In this document: positions 10,901 through 22,725 of the stretch, one piece after another
How the letters are laid out: each line of letters starts with the position of its first letter
Position numbering within the stretch: position 1 is the first letter of the stretch
Assembly (NCBI GenBank): GCA_033675265.1
Contig: JAUJYZ010000857.1
Coordinates: 72,501 to 136,500 of the forward strand
Direction: 5' to 3'
Origin: Actinostola sp. cb2023
Lineage: Eukaryota > Cnidaria > Anthozoa > Actiniaria > Actinostolidae
Length of the DNA: 64,000 bases
Program-made: the position numbers and the translations under genes
The notes under the pieces: model-generated
What the model saw: only the letters and a program-made list of their open reading frames with translations
Told to the model about the DNA's origin: nothing
The model's database searches: none

Positions 10901-13900
10901 GTCAAAAATTTACAGAGTTTGTATGGGAATATAGACATCTTTGATGCCCTCTAGCATTGTTATTGTTAAGCCGAAGTTCACCAAACTTTCCAGATTAGCT
11001 AAGTTTGGTCTGCTCTCTCAGAAAATGATGCCCATTTTTGCTAGTTTCTTATTGAATTAGTTTTACGGACTTGGTCCCAGTCCCCTGCTCGTTTTGGTAA
11101 TGGCTAATGCAGATCCCTAGGAGAAAGCTAAAATATATATCACTTATTTCACATGGATCGACCTTAAATTTGGCCAGGGTATAGGTTAATCATCGGTCTT
11201 TCATATCCCCGAAGTAGATGAGTAAGAGCTTTGAAAAAATGGTAGCGAGGTAGTGTTCGGACGGCTCAAAGTTGCATGCTTTGTGTAAATTTACCTGCAT
11301 GATGGACATGAAACCCACCACCAGGAAATGTTAATGTTGATGTTGATTGTAAAAAAGAAACAATTTTAGGTAATAAAATTATTGTTGAGCATTGTTGTTG
11401 TTGTTCATGTCAAATAACTCGCTTTAAAACACCTCGTACAAAGAAACGACACACACAGCTGAAAGAAGGATAAATAAAGACGTTTGTTTTGACACTTTAT
11501 TGGAAACTAAAACCTCCTAAAAACCCTTTTAAAAACATTTCAGCCTAGAAACGGCAAATTCACATGGTTTAGCGAACAGAACTCACCACAGGAACCCCAA
11601 CCAACACAGGAACCCCACCTCGAGCTTGGTAAGCCTGTGGTATGATGATATACATGTATGGCTTTGTGTTGTGATATGTCTTTGCAATAAATTACAGGCT
11701 TTCACAACTGGAATAATAAAGTCTTTAAAAAAAGAAGTGATAAATTATACCATACACCAATCACTCTTTGATCTAGTGGTAAGTACAGGGAACATCAACA
11801 TAGTGTAACATAGAGGAAGGGGGGAGAGGAGAGTACTTTGGGTACATCTCAAAACCCTTACCCTATCCCAGACTTAAACACAAAGTTCCAGTAGTGAGTA
11901 CTAAGTATAAAAGTTCCCAGCCCAGGGGTAAGACAATACATTTGCTAATTAATTAATCTTTGTATCACTACATGGACATGGACATGTACATGAATATGCG
12001 ACTAACAAGGATTGATTATAATAAACAACAGTATTATTATATCCCATGGCACATATATAGAGGAGTACACTCACATATCTACACAGGGAACCCATACCCT
12101 ATCCCATGGCACATATATAGAGGAGTACACTCACATATCTACACAGGGAACCCATACCCTATCCCATGGCACAGAGGAGTACACTCACATATCTACACAG
12201 GGAACCCATACCCTATCCCATGGCACATATATAGAGGAGTACACTCACATATCTACACAGGGAACCCATACCCTATCCCATGGCACATATATAGAGGAGT
12301 ACACTCACATATCTACACAGGGAACCCATACCCTATCCCATGGCACATATATAGAGGAGTACACTCACATATCTACACAGGGAACCCATACCCTATCCCA
12401 TGGCACATATATAGAGGAGTACACTCACATATCTACACAGGGAACCCATACCCTATCCCATGGCACATATATAGAGGAGTACACTCACATATCTACACAG
12501 GGAACCCATACCCTACCACATATATAGAGGAAGTACACTCACATATCTACACAGGGAACCCATACCCTATCCCATGGCACATATATAGAGGAGTACACTC
12601 ACATATCTACACAGGGAACCCATACCCTATCCCATGGCACATATATAGAGGAGTACACTCACATATCTACACAGGGAACCCATACCCTATCCCATGACAC
12701 ATATATAGAGGAGTACACACACACATATCTACACAGGGAACCCATACCCTATCCCATGACACATATATAGAGGAGTACACACACACATATCTACACAGGG
12801 AACCCATACCCTATCCCATGACACATATGAGTACACACACATATATATCTACACAGGGAACCCATACCCCTATCCCATGGCACATATATTATAGAGGAGT
12901 ACATCCACATATCTACACAGGGAACCCATACCCTATCCCATGCACATATATATAGAGGAGTACACTCACATATCTACACAGGGAACCCATACCCTATCCC
13001 ATGCACACATATATAGAGGAGTACACTCACATATCTACACAGGGAACCCATACCCTATCCCATGGCACATATATAGAGGAGTACACTCACATATCTACAC
13101 AGGGAACCCATACCCTATCCCATGGCACATATATAGAGGAGTACACTCACATATCTACACAGGGAACCCATACCCTATCCCATGGCACATATATAGAGGA
13201 GTACACTCACATATCTACACAGGGAACCCATACCCTATCCCATGGCACATATATAGAGGAGTACACTCACATATCTACACAGGGAACCCATACCCTATCC
13301 CATGGCACATATATAGAGGAGTACACTCACATATCTACACAGGGAACCCATACCCTATCCCATGACACATATATAGAGGAGTACACTCACATATCTACAC
13401 AGGGAACCCATACCCTATCCCATGGCACATATATAGAGGAGTACACTCACATATCTACACAGGGAACCCATACCCTATCCCATGGCACATATATAGAGGA
13501 GTACACTCACATATCTACACAGGGAACCCATACCCTATCCCATGGCACATATATAGAGGAGTACACACATATCTACACAGGGAACCCATACCCTATCCCA
13601 TGACACATATATAGAGGAGTACACTCACATATCTACACAGGGAACCCATACCCTATCCCATGGCACATATATAGAGGAGTACACTCACATATCTACACAG
13701 GGAACCCATACCCCTATCCCATCCCACACATATATAGAGGAGTACACTCACATATCTACACAGGGAACCCATACCCTATCCCATGGCACATATATAGAGG
13801 AGTACACTCACATATCTACACAGGGAACCCATACCCTATCCCATGGCACATATATAGAGGAGTACACACACATATCTACACAGGGAACCCATACCCTATC

Positions 13901-16900
13901 CCATGACACATATATAGAGGAGTACACACACACATATCTACACACCCATATATCCCATGACACAGGGAACCCATATACAGGGAACCCATATCCCATGACA
14001 CATATAGAAGTACACATATCACAGGGAACCCATACCCTATCCCATGACACATATATAGAGGAGGGAACTCACATATCTACACAGGGAACCCATACCCTAT
14101 CCCATGGCACATATATAGAGGAGTACACTCACATATATACACAGGGAACCCATACCCTATCCCATGACACATATATAGAGAAGTACACTCACATATCTAC
14201 ACAGGGAACCCATACCCTATTCCATGGCACACACCCACATATCTACACAGGGAACCCAATCTTTTTTTGTGGCATAATCTAAGTTGAAGGTTTTGAATGT
14301 TGCTGACAATATACACACATATGTGTTTCTTTTTCTACTTTTGAAGTTTGGATGATGTCTTGTGAATAATCATTCATTATCATTTCAGCTTTTGTCATTA
14401 TGGAGAATGGTTGTTCTACTTTTGGTTTATGCTCTGTTTCATAGTCGGCAGTGGTATGCAATAGCTGTAAGTATAATAATACATGTACTCAAATGTAATT
14501 GTGTTCTGCCACTGATAGTATATTCCTTGGATACATTAATGTACATTGGGGCTGTATACTGTATGTGTGTTTACAAGATGTGGGATATATATGTACACAA
14601 TGTGGTTATTTTTGTATATACATTGTAGATTACAGTATCAGTATGTATTTATAGACAAACAGGCAGATAATCTGGCAAGTGCACTGTAGATGTTTATAAT
14701 GCAAAGCCAGTCTGCTAAGGTCATGACAAGGTTAATGTAGGAAGATAGAGTGCTAACTGGTGTAGATGTCACTTGACACAATACATCCATTGATAGGGGT
14801 GTCAAATGGTCCCGCAAAAAGTCCTAGTCTCGCAAAATTTCGGTCAAATTTCGCAGGTCTCGAAGTCTCGTTTTTTCACCAAAAGCTGTCTCAGAATCTC
14901 GAATTTTGAAAACAAAGGAATTTGGAGAAAAAGCGTCTCGGGCTCGCAAAAATATGCCTTGACTTGGAGTCTCGCAAAGTCTCGCATTGACCATTCGACA
15001 CCCCTATTTATACTACAGTATGTACTTTAATTTCTACAGATTACGACTGCCTTGAGCACTGGATTTCTCCTGACCAAAGTTTTCTTATATGCAGTAAGTC
15101 CGGCATCCTTTGTACAGGAACCAGAGGGACTAGAGAAGAGGGACTATGGGCTATAGGGACTAGGGACTATAGGGACTTGGGACTATAGGGACTTGGGACT
15201 ATTGGGGCTTGGGACTATCGGGACTTGGGACTATAGGGACTTGGGACTATAGGGAATTGGGACTATAGGGACTAGGGACTATAGGGACTAGAGAAGAGGG
15301 ACTATGGACTTTAGGGACTAGTGACTAGAGAAGAGGGACTTGGGACTATAGGGAATCGGGACTGTAGGGACTAGTGACTATAGGGACTTGGGACTATAGG
15401 GACTTGGGACTAGAGAAGAGGGACTTGGGACTATAAGGACTAGGGACTAGAGAAGAGGGACTTGGGAATATAGTAGGGACTTGGGACTATAGGGAATTGG
15501 AACTATAGGGACTTGGGACTATAGGGAGTATAGGGACTTGGGAATATAGGGAATTTGGACTATAGGAACTAGGGACTATAGAGACTTGGGACTATAGGGA
15601 CTTGGGACTATAGGGACTTGGACCTATGGACTTTAGGGACTAGTGACTAGAGAAGAGGAACTTGGGACTATAGGGAATTTGGACTATAGGAACTAGGGAC
15701 TATAGAGACTTGGGACTATAGAGAATTTGGACTATAGGAACTAGGGACTATAGAGACTTGGGACTATAGGGACTAGGGACTATAGGGACTTGGGACTATA
15801 GAGAATTTGGACTATAGGAACTAGGGACTATAGAGACTTGGGACTATAGGGACTAGGGACTATAGGGACTTGGGACTATAGAGAATTTGGACTATAGGAA
15901 CTAGGGACTATAGAGACTTGGGACTATAGGAACTAGGGACTATAGAGACTTGGGACTATAGGGACTAGGGACTAGGGACTATAGGGACTTGGGAATATAG
16001 AGAATTTGGACTATAGGAACTAGGGACTATAGAGACTTGGGACTATAGGGACTAGCAAAGGGAAATGCGGCATTTCCATGCTTGTATATATATACAGATG
16101 TGATCCCATTCAATTATGACAGTCTAACAAGTATGCAGTAAAGTAGTTTGGGCATTAATGATTGAACAAGTGTGTTGAACAAAAGTAAACTTTTAATCTG
16201 ATTATTTTCGTTTTATTTAGTTTGATAAGTCTCAAGGAAATCCCATGGCATACATAGTGGTCATTATGTCTTTTGTTTTGTGTTGGTCAGAGGCTTGGCT
16301 CTTGGACTTCAAGGTATGTATGCCTCTCTGTCAAGTAGGAGAGTAAAGGTGGATTTTCATGCAGCTCAATAAGTTCTTTGTAGCTACTTTCCTGGATGGC
16401 AGGTATAATAGTGACAAGGAGGTGCAAATGAAGCCAAAATGTTAAACCCACCAGAAAGGCCATTACATAGATATAGATCTTAGCATGTACATTTTTTTAC
16501 ATGAATCACACGCTCAATTCAAGTCAATTCCTGAGTCGAGCAAAACCCCTTCCAGACCCAGCTCCAACTGACCAAATCCAAAAAGTCCTTGCATCTCGCA
16601 GCCTGTCACTATTATACCAGTAAACCCCCAGGGGGGTACTCAGGGGTATCAGTGATGGGGAGGTGCGAATGAGGCCAAACAACCCAAAATAAGTCCATTA
16701 CACAAAAACAAGACCCCAAGAAAGTCCAACGGCTCAGAACGTAAAAGTCCATTTTTTCTCCGCATAAAATCGAGAACGGCAGGATATCATTTTTATCAAC
16801 CCCCCAAAAAGTCCTTGCCAAAATCTTTATATCAAAAAAATCCACCAGAAAATTGCTAACCCCAAAAAAGTCCCAAGCCGTGAATTTCAAACCCCCAAAA

Positions 16901-19900
16901 GGTCTTTGCACCTCCCTGTCACTGATACCCCTGAGTACCCCCTCCTGGGAGTAAACCTTGGGGTAGATGGTATTGTTGCTGACTTTACTCATGACATACC
17001 TGAATGCTACAACCCACACTACTCTCAAGCTATATCTAGACTGGTTCAGTTTCTAATTGGTTTCAGGTTATCCCTTCTGAATTAAAAGCTGAAAACAGAA
17101 GTTTAGCAGGTACGTGAAGTTTAGATAGAAAATAGTGAGATGAGAAAGAAACAAGGTCATGGGCTAGAGTTTATTTGTTTTATAGTTTTTAATTATTGTA
17201 AAGCATTGAGACCTAGTGATATACGTTCTTTAAGAAATAAAGTATTATTATTATTAGTAGTAGTAGTAGTTGTTGTTGTATCAGACGCAGTTTTCTTCAC
17301 AGTAATTGCACAAAAATCATGCGTGAACAAAACACATACTTGTGGGTGGTATGATTATGGTACCACATCTCTGGGTGATATGTTGATTGATTTTAAAGTC
17401 GTTTTTCTACAGAGAGTATGGAGACTGCGGCTGGTGAAAGAAGACCCCTGTTAAATGAAAATTCAAGGTATTTAATGAGAAGGTTGAACCAAGAAAATCG
17501 GCAGAAACCAAAGATAACGTTCGCCATCAATGTGCTGTTTTGCATCTTTTTTTCTATTTTAGTTCATATCACACTCGAACCTGGTTGACTGAGCATTCAT
17601 CATTTTACACACCTTATGGATCGGCACCTAGTAAGAATATATAATATATAATGGTCTCTTGATGAACATACAATAATACTTTGATATTTTGTAAGGCTCA
17701 CGTATTCCAAGTGAAGACGAAGATGAAGCGATGGATAGTGAATTGTCACCACAGGTAAGACATTAGAGTCATTTTCTTATGAGTGGGAAACCTACGGTAC
17801 GAAATCGGAAGACATTGTATTCAACCAATCACAACGTGCAAAATCATCGCTCAACCAATCAGAATGCTTGGATATGGCATGATGATGGCGCGATACGGTC
17901 ACGCTACGGCACGAACCGTACCGTAGCTACTTCCCACTCGTACGAAAACGACTCTTAATTGATACACAAACCACTTACATGTATTACAAAAGGCGACAGT
18001 TTTTAACCAAAGCGCAGATTCTCCACGGGAACGGTATTCACCGGCTGCCTTTGGAAGAGCAGGACAATTAAAACGTCTGCAAAGGAGGCTAGGGATTGTT
18101 TGGGTAGGAGCAATTTTTACCCTGAGTTATCTATCAACAAGTGAACGGGGACGAAGACCGACCCTGTGAATGAGCGAAACTGTGTCGGCTTTATATCACG
18201 ACTTACCTTTACAGGACAACGTCTTTAAACAAAGGGCGAAAGAAGTCTTTGCTATTGCATGGGATTTACTGCATAGTGCTGGTGACTGGAAACATGAAAA
18301 AGAAAAGGTATCGCTTGTTATTCCTTCAACTTTGCCTTTCTGTTGGGTATGTCATCTCACTCTGCAAAGCGGAAAGAGCTCTGTTAGGTAATCCGTGATC
18401 CGTGATTCAGCCTAAATTCAGGTCGTGTTTCGGGAAAAGACCAAAATTTGAGCCGTGACCCGTGAAACTCTTTTTGCCCGTGACTCGTGATCTGCAAATT
18501 GTGAGAGCTGTGATTCGTGATTACCGAAGTTCCGATTCGTGAAACGTGACAGCCAGTCCTAAGAACTGGAGACTGACATACACAACCTTTTGAGTTAAGT
18601 TTGAATTTGGCATAAAACTTTATGGAAGTCGTGACAACAATTTTGTATCCTCATCCTTAGTGTTAATAAAAAACTGCCAAGCTTTCGGGCTAAGCGCCCA
18701 TCTTCAGGGCTAAATGCTTTTATTAAAAAGGTGATTCCATAGAAAAAGAAGCTGAAATAAATTTGATCTGAAACTTCGTATAGTTATTTGACATACCCAG
18801 GGTGTTTCAAAACTGCAATAAAAATAGGGGGTCACCATGCTCGTTTTCATGCTAGATGCTCTTTCAAAATATCAATTTATAGGTTTTATTGCGAAGTGTG
18901 ATAGCAACCGGAAGTTGTAATCAAAACCCTTTTTTCTCGGTTCAAAGTACTTCCTTACAACATAATGTACATATAATTCGTTTACTAGTTATGCTATACT
19001 ATTAAATCAATCAAAGTAATTGAATGACTATGATTGTTGAAATATTAATGAAACATACGCCTCTACGAACGTCCAGAAATCGCACGCTTTAACTCTTCTC
19101 ACATCAAAATATTTCAAAATTTAGCCAATAAACTTTCTTTCATTTTTTGATATATAATACGCAGCACCGATTTTATTAAAAATATCAAATAAAAAATGGG
19201 GGTCACCATGCTCGTTTTCGATTTATTTTGAAAAAACTTCATATGAGACGTGGTAGTTTTAAAAATTCGTGATCTGTGAAATGGCTTTTCAAAAGTCCGT
19301 GATCCGTGAATTTATAAAAAAAGGCTCGTGATTCGTGATGGGTACCCCCCCCCCCCCCCTTTACCACCCTGAGTGCAGGCTAGCGTCCTTTCTAACATTC
19401 TCTCTCTGTATCTATAGAATGACATCGTCGTAGAAAGCTGTTTTCTTCAAGATACAGGAAAGCTGTTTAAAGTGCAGGTACTGACATGTCCACAAGTTTG
19501 CACTCCCTTCACGACACACTGATGTGTATTTGACCTTTGCAGTGTTCCATTGATGCTCCGCCTGAAGTTGTATTTTCTATGATAGTTCTACATGTAGAAG
19601 ACGGTTCTAAATGGAATACATCAGTTATAGAATCTAGAGTAAGTTTACACTTATGCAAAGAGATCTGAATTGCACGTTTTGTTCTGAATAACAACACATG
19701 CATGGTTTTGCCGACATTATAGCCTGGTTATCACTAGCGACGCCCCGATTCAATGACATAACATAAGCGCAAGTACAAGAGGCGTTACTTCACTGTAAAA
19801 ACGTGCCTGACGCAAGCATATTAAAGCACAAAATCATAAGCACAAAAGCATATTAAGGATCAAATGTGTCTAATTCTTGCGATTATGCTTGTGTTGTTCC

Positions 19901-21586
19901 CTGATTTAGGGAACAACACAAGTGTATCATACAAATTCTTATGCTTCATTTATGCTTGCGTCATCCGCTTGTGAAAATCAGGCTGATGAAGTTTGAATGT
20001 TTATCCGCTGTGCAACGTCTTTCAAAAGTCTCTTTTTTGTTTCATTTGACAAAGAGTGAGCCTACCGAGTACTAGTAGTCTGTCTCAGTAGATGCTACCT
20101 AGCCCCTTCCCTTTTCGTGGTTGGTAAATACAAACCACCTAACATAAATTAATGTGTATATTCAGGTATTGCATAAAATAGACAAGTGTACAGATATATG
20201 TTACAACGTCACAGCTGAGGCCGCGGGGGGAATGGTCTCTAGCAGGTCAGTGCTTTCTTTTTCAAGTTTTGATTTTAAAAATGACATACAGTAGAACCCC
20301 GTTATCTCGAACTCCCATGGGAATCGATAAATTGTTCGAGATAGCGGGGGTTCGAGATAACCGATAGCAATTGACTGTAAAAACGACCCAAGGGAAATGG
20401 GTTTGTGTTCGAGATAGCGGGCGTTCGAGATAACCGATAGCAATCGACTGAAAAAACGACCCAAGGGAAATGGGAAACGGGGGGTTCGAGATAACCGAGT
20501 TCGAGATACCGGGGTTCAACTGTATTTGTAATGTATTTATCTTCTTGATTTCTTTTAATTTTCAGAGACTTTGTCAATCTACGTCACTGGCAAAAGCGCG
20601 GGAACGGCTATTTCTCGTGTAATGTTAGTGTGGAATACAACCAGATGCCAACAGTCAAACAATACGTCAGGTACAGCACTCGGCTTAGCACTAAAGGGAC
20701 TGGGAACGAAGGTCTGGGAGAAATTCAATTGTTGTCTTTGTTTTGTTTATACAGAGGTGAAAATCATCCAGGTGGTTGGTCGTTTGCTGAGAAAGCCGGT
20801 TATCATGGAAAGACAGAATTTGTTATGATGGTAAATACAGATTTAAAGGTGAGTATTACATAAACCTCTACCAGGAGGGGTTAATGGTGTCTGTTCTGTG
20901 AAATAACTGTTCTACCAGTACTTTCCTGGGAAACCTAAGATGAGTTTCGCATTTGACTATTTGTATATTATATGGAACAATTATAGGTTCCTGTGAAAAA
21001 TATATTCTATTAAAGTTAGTAATTTGAACTATTATCCCATAAAAATATGAAATATACAGAATATATATTAGGTTATGTGGATAGGAAATATTTCTCTACC
21101 TGGGAATTGTTTAATTTTATAAAAAGTACCTTATTTGAGCACCTTTTTTTTGTGTGTGTTTGTTTTTTTGGTTAGGAAATATTCTCTCTCCTGGGAAAAT
21201 TTTTTCTGATATTTTCTCTCCTGGGAATTTTTTTTCTGGGAAGACTTCTGGCTGGATGAATAGAACAGATGTTATTGTCCCAGGGGACCACTAACCCCTC
21301 CTGCTCTACCGTAAAGTTCCGAAAGTAGCGACCCCCCGAAAGTAGCGACCCCCCGAAAGTAACAGTTACCTAAGGTTGCTAAATCCGAAAGTAACGACCT
21401 CGCTACTTTCGGAACTTTACGGTCTTGTTTTATCTCATCATTTATAGTTTCTTTGGTTTATTAATGCAGGGTTGGTTGCCTCAGTATCTTATCGACCAAG
21501 CCATGACAGGCGTTCTACTCGACACAGCTGATTGCTTGCGTAATTATGTACATTCAGTCTACACAGAACAACGTCCAACGCTCTGA
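7998..21586 (+). CDS. STARD3: STARD3 (MLN64), MENTAL plus START domain protein
   Basis: Sixteen exons join in phase to give 449 residues: 7998-8171, 11698-11778, 14389-14466, 15040-15093, 16221-16313, 17067-17109, 17413-17467, 17563-17630, 17696-17754, 18215-18307, 19418-19477, 19543-19638, 20166-20245, 20566-20670, 20755-20848, 21470-21586. Residues ~44-160 form a four-helix MENTAL domain (RRMFCLFALFDFLFTLL; MAYIVVIMSFVLCWSEAWLL). A linker with SSFYTPYGSA before an acidic stretch sits where vertebrate STARD3 has its phospho-FFAT motif for binding VAP in the ER. Residues ~245-449 are a START lipid-binding domain (AEAAGGMVSSRDFVNLRHW; YVRGENHPGGW; LKGWLPQYLIDQAM). The vertebrate protein sits in late endosomes and moves sterol at ER contacts. 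Length matches the human protein (445). Introns 1, 2, 4 and 15 are inflated by transposons and minisatellites. Confidence 0.93.
8492..8888. mobile_element. hAT-like MITE, copy 1
   Basis: The ends read CCCAGGGGGGGTACTCAGGG and its inverse. It is flanked by GGGTATAT on both sides (8484-8491 and 8889-8896). Shares termini with 16627-16949. It lies in STARD3 intron 1. Confidence 0.85.
9787..10531. mobile_element. 745-bp Mutator-like non-autonomous element, copy 1
   Basis: The ends are CATTCTCGTACCCAGAGCC and its inverse, flanked by a perfect 9-bp duplication AGGGATCTG (9778-9786 and 10532-10540). A 9-bp duplication is typical of Mutator-like elements. The same element occurs inverted at 40227-40950. 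The inverted repeats run at least 50 bp. No transposase frame is visible. Confidence 0.85.
10694..11105. mobile_element. Inverted-repeat MITE nested in the foldback
   Basis: The left end CATTACCTAAACGAGCAGGG is inverted at 11060-11105 (CCCTGCTCGTTTTGGTAATG). It shares the GGACTGGGA core with the element at 1998-2360. Confidence 0.65.
11810..12044. mobile_element. Start of a dispersed element leading into the 60-bp array
   Basis: Near 11850 it reads CTCAAAACCCTTACCCTATC and then CCAGACTTAAA, matching the left part of the copies at 47690-48035 and 57635-58049. It runs straight into the 60-bp minisatellite. Confidence 0.5.
12045..14270. repeat. 60-bp minisatellite in STARD3 intron 2
   Basis: About 36 copies of a 60-bp unit with ACACAGGGAACCCATACCCT, ATCCCATGGCACATATATAG and AGGAGTACACTCACATATCT. 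Most units are nearly identical, pointing to recent expansion; edge units are more diverged, with small insertions and CA expansions. The ATACCCTATCCC-N-GGCACATA segment matches the right end of the dispersed element at 57635-58049. Open frames here come from the repeat period being a multiple of three. Confidence 0.97.
15110..16060. repeat. ~14-15-bp minisatellite in STARD3 intron 4
   Basis: Imperfect repeats of GGGACTATAGGGACTTGG with variants (GGGACTAG, GAGAATTTGGACTATAG), and longer secondary periods. No open frame of interest. Confidence 0.95.
16627..16949. mobile_element. hAT-like MITE, copy 2
   Basis: The ends read CCCAGGGGGGTACTCAGGGG and the inverse ending CCTGGG. It is flanked by the perfect 8-bp duplication AGTAAACC (16619-16626 and 16950-16957). 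Same family as 8492-8888. It lies in STARD3 intron 5. Confidence 0.85.
17766..17954. mobile_element. 189-bp PIF/Harbinger-like MITE
   Basis: The ends are GAGTCATTTTCTTATGAGTG and, inverted, GAGTCGTTTTCGTACGAGTG. It is flanked by TTA on both sides (17763-17765 and 17955-17957), as for PIF/Harbinger insertions. It contains two CCAAT words. It lies in STARD3 intron 9. Confidence 0.75.
18395..19365. repeat. Degenerate repeats and retroelement-like debris in STARD3 intron 10
   Basis: Repeated GTGATCCGTGA / CGTGATTCGTGA words at 18395-18560 and 19260-19345, ending in a run of about 15 C. On the minus strand, 18660-18725 carries CTGAAGATGGGCGCTTAGCC followed by CGAAAGC, a phrase I associate with 3' ends of invertebrate retroelements. 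No coding remnant was seen. Confidence 0.4.
20289..20522. mobile_element. 234-bp pogo/Tigger-like MITE
   Basis: It begins CAGTAGAACCCCGTTATCTC and ends GGGGTTCAACTG, with TA on each side (20287-20288 and 20523-20524). The interior has two tandem copies of a GTTCGAGATAACCGATAGCA unit. The CAGTxGAACCCC terminus with TA duplication is typical of pogo-like elements. It lies in STARD3 intron 13. Confidence 0.75.
20873..21302. mobile_element. 430-bp hAT-like MITE, copy 1
   Basis: The ends are AGGAGGGGTTAATGGTGTCT and, inverted, AGGAGGGGTTAGTGGTCCCC. The flanks are CCTCTACC and GCTCTACC, matching at 7 of 8 positions. An inverted copy lies at 60243-60621 with a perfect 8-bp duplication. It lies in STARD3 intron 15. 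Confidence 0.8.
21308..21422. mobile_element. 115-bp inverted-repeat element
   Basis: The termini are ACCGTAAAGTTCCGAAAGTA and its inverse. The interior repeats CCCCCCGAAAGTAGCGA. It lies next to the preceding MITE and 48 bp before the last STARD3 exon. No clear target duplication. Confidence 0.65.
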
Positions 21587-21609
21587 TACATGTACTACCG
21601 GCTTGTCCT

Positions 21610-21702
21610 CCCTGTGGGAGGGGGGAGGGGAAGGGGGGGGGGGAGGGGGGGAGGGGGGGGGAAGGGGGAGGGGGAGGGGGGGGGGGGGGGGGAGGGGAGG
21701 GG
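21610..21702 (+). repeat. G-rich tract just 3' of STARD3
   Basis: About 90 bp almost entirely of G with single A interruptions, beginning ~24 bp after the STARD3 stop. The transcript strand is the G-rich one, so it could form G-quadruplexes in the 3' UTR. The proline-rich antisense frames are artefacts. Confidence 0.85.
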
Positions 21703-21990
21703 GTGTAGATAGCAGTCTGCACGTTTTGATAGCAAAGCTATTAAATATCAAAAGAAACCATCTTCAATTCACAGGAATATGATTCTGTTTGTGGTATTAC
21801 GCGTTTTATATGAATGAAATCAGTTGACATTTTTAAATAATTTAATTATTATAGATTGTTGTAGCTAGAGATTGTTTAGTTGAAAGAGTTTGTTATTAAA
21901 CAAAACGCTCTATTAGCGCGAACTCGAGCTTCTTAAGTTATTTCTAACGTCTACAGAAGTAGTTTTAGCCTATTACTACACACCAGCTCT

Positions 21991-22669
21991 ACCCTGCGAG
22001 CAGAGGTTTTTTTCTACTCGCCCAGGAAAGCGACGAGAAAACAAACCTCTGCCGGCACCCGATTATTTACATCCACATTTCTGGATGTAAAAAATTATGG
22101 GTTATCGGATTAAAAACCAGTTAAAACTGGTTTTTGACACATACGTCATCTTGCACATGACAGGCGAGAGTCACGTACCGTTTATTTCTTGAAGGCGATT
22201 TGGGTAGATATTTTGTTGGATTATCGTGAATTTCTCGCTCGAATCGAGACTATCTCTCGACAAATTAGGTATGGATGGAAAGCAAAGTTATCGATCTAAC
22301 TGGCTTTCGGGATGATAGGTCTTCGGGTGAATTTTCTACGGAGTTGAAAGCATTTGAGTGAGAGGCACTCGCCATGAAAGTTTCCTGCCTTCGGTCATTT
22401 TTCACGGGGAGGATTCAGATGGCTAAAAATACCACAAAATGGCTCCGGCCCTTCAAAAGACCACAAAATAAATGTAAATAAATGTGTCAATGTCAGTTTA
22501 TTGAGCAAATTTTACATTTTGAGACAATTTTAAAAGTATACTGCTTGGGCTACCTGTCTTGTTACGTCACGTTCACGCATGCTCAACAGAAATAGTCGCG
22601 GGTGCCGGCAGAGGTTTGTTTTCTCGTCGCTCTCCTGGGCGAGTAGAAAAAAACCTCTGCTCGCAGGGT
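21991..22669. mobile_element. 679-bp Mutator-like element, long copy
   Basis: Inverted repeats of about 70 bp begin ACCCTGCGAGCAGAGG. A perfect 11-bp duplication ACACCAGCTCT flanks it (21980-21990 and 22670-22680). A 127-bp relative lies at 39531-39657. No transposase. Confidence 0.85.
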
Positions 22670-22725
22670 ACACCAGCTCTAGTAAAATCGATGATTGATT
22701 AAGAAGTATCAAAAATGATAAATCC

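Larger units (their letters stand above)
9309..11634. mobile_element. 2.3-kb foldback element with nested insertions
   Basis: Arms at about 9309-9780 and 11110-11634 are inverted copies (CCGAGCTCGAGGTG and CACCTCGAGCTTGG at the ends; CCAATAAAGTGTCAAAACAAA and its inverse inside). Between the arms sit the elements at 9787-10531 and 10694-11105 and a small hairpin at 10559-10697. The right end is only ~63 bp upstream of STARD3 exon 2. Confidence 0.8.

Noticed and set aside
11960..13603. Repeat frames up to 245 codons reading HIYTGNPYPIPW
   Set aside because: 60-bp minisatellite in a STARD3 intron; STARD3 exons join correctly across it.
2945..14270. Regular repeat arrays that could suggest CRISPR
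   Set aside because: No unique spacers between units and a clearly animal genome; these are minisatellites.
18014..18115. Extra STARD3 exon reading DSPRERYSPAAFGRAGQLKRL
   Set aside because: That frame lacks an acceptor in the needed phase, and exons 17696-17754 and 18215-18307 join directly in phase with the expected family sequence.
21489..21782. Proline-rich antisense and glycine-rich sense frames
   Set aside because: Translation of a G-rich low-complexity tract.
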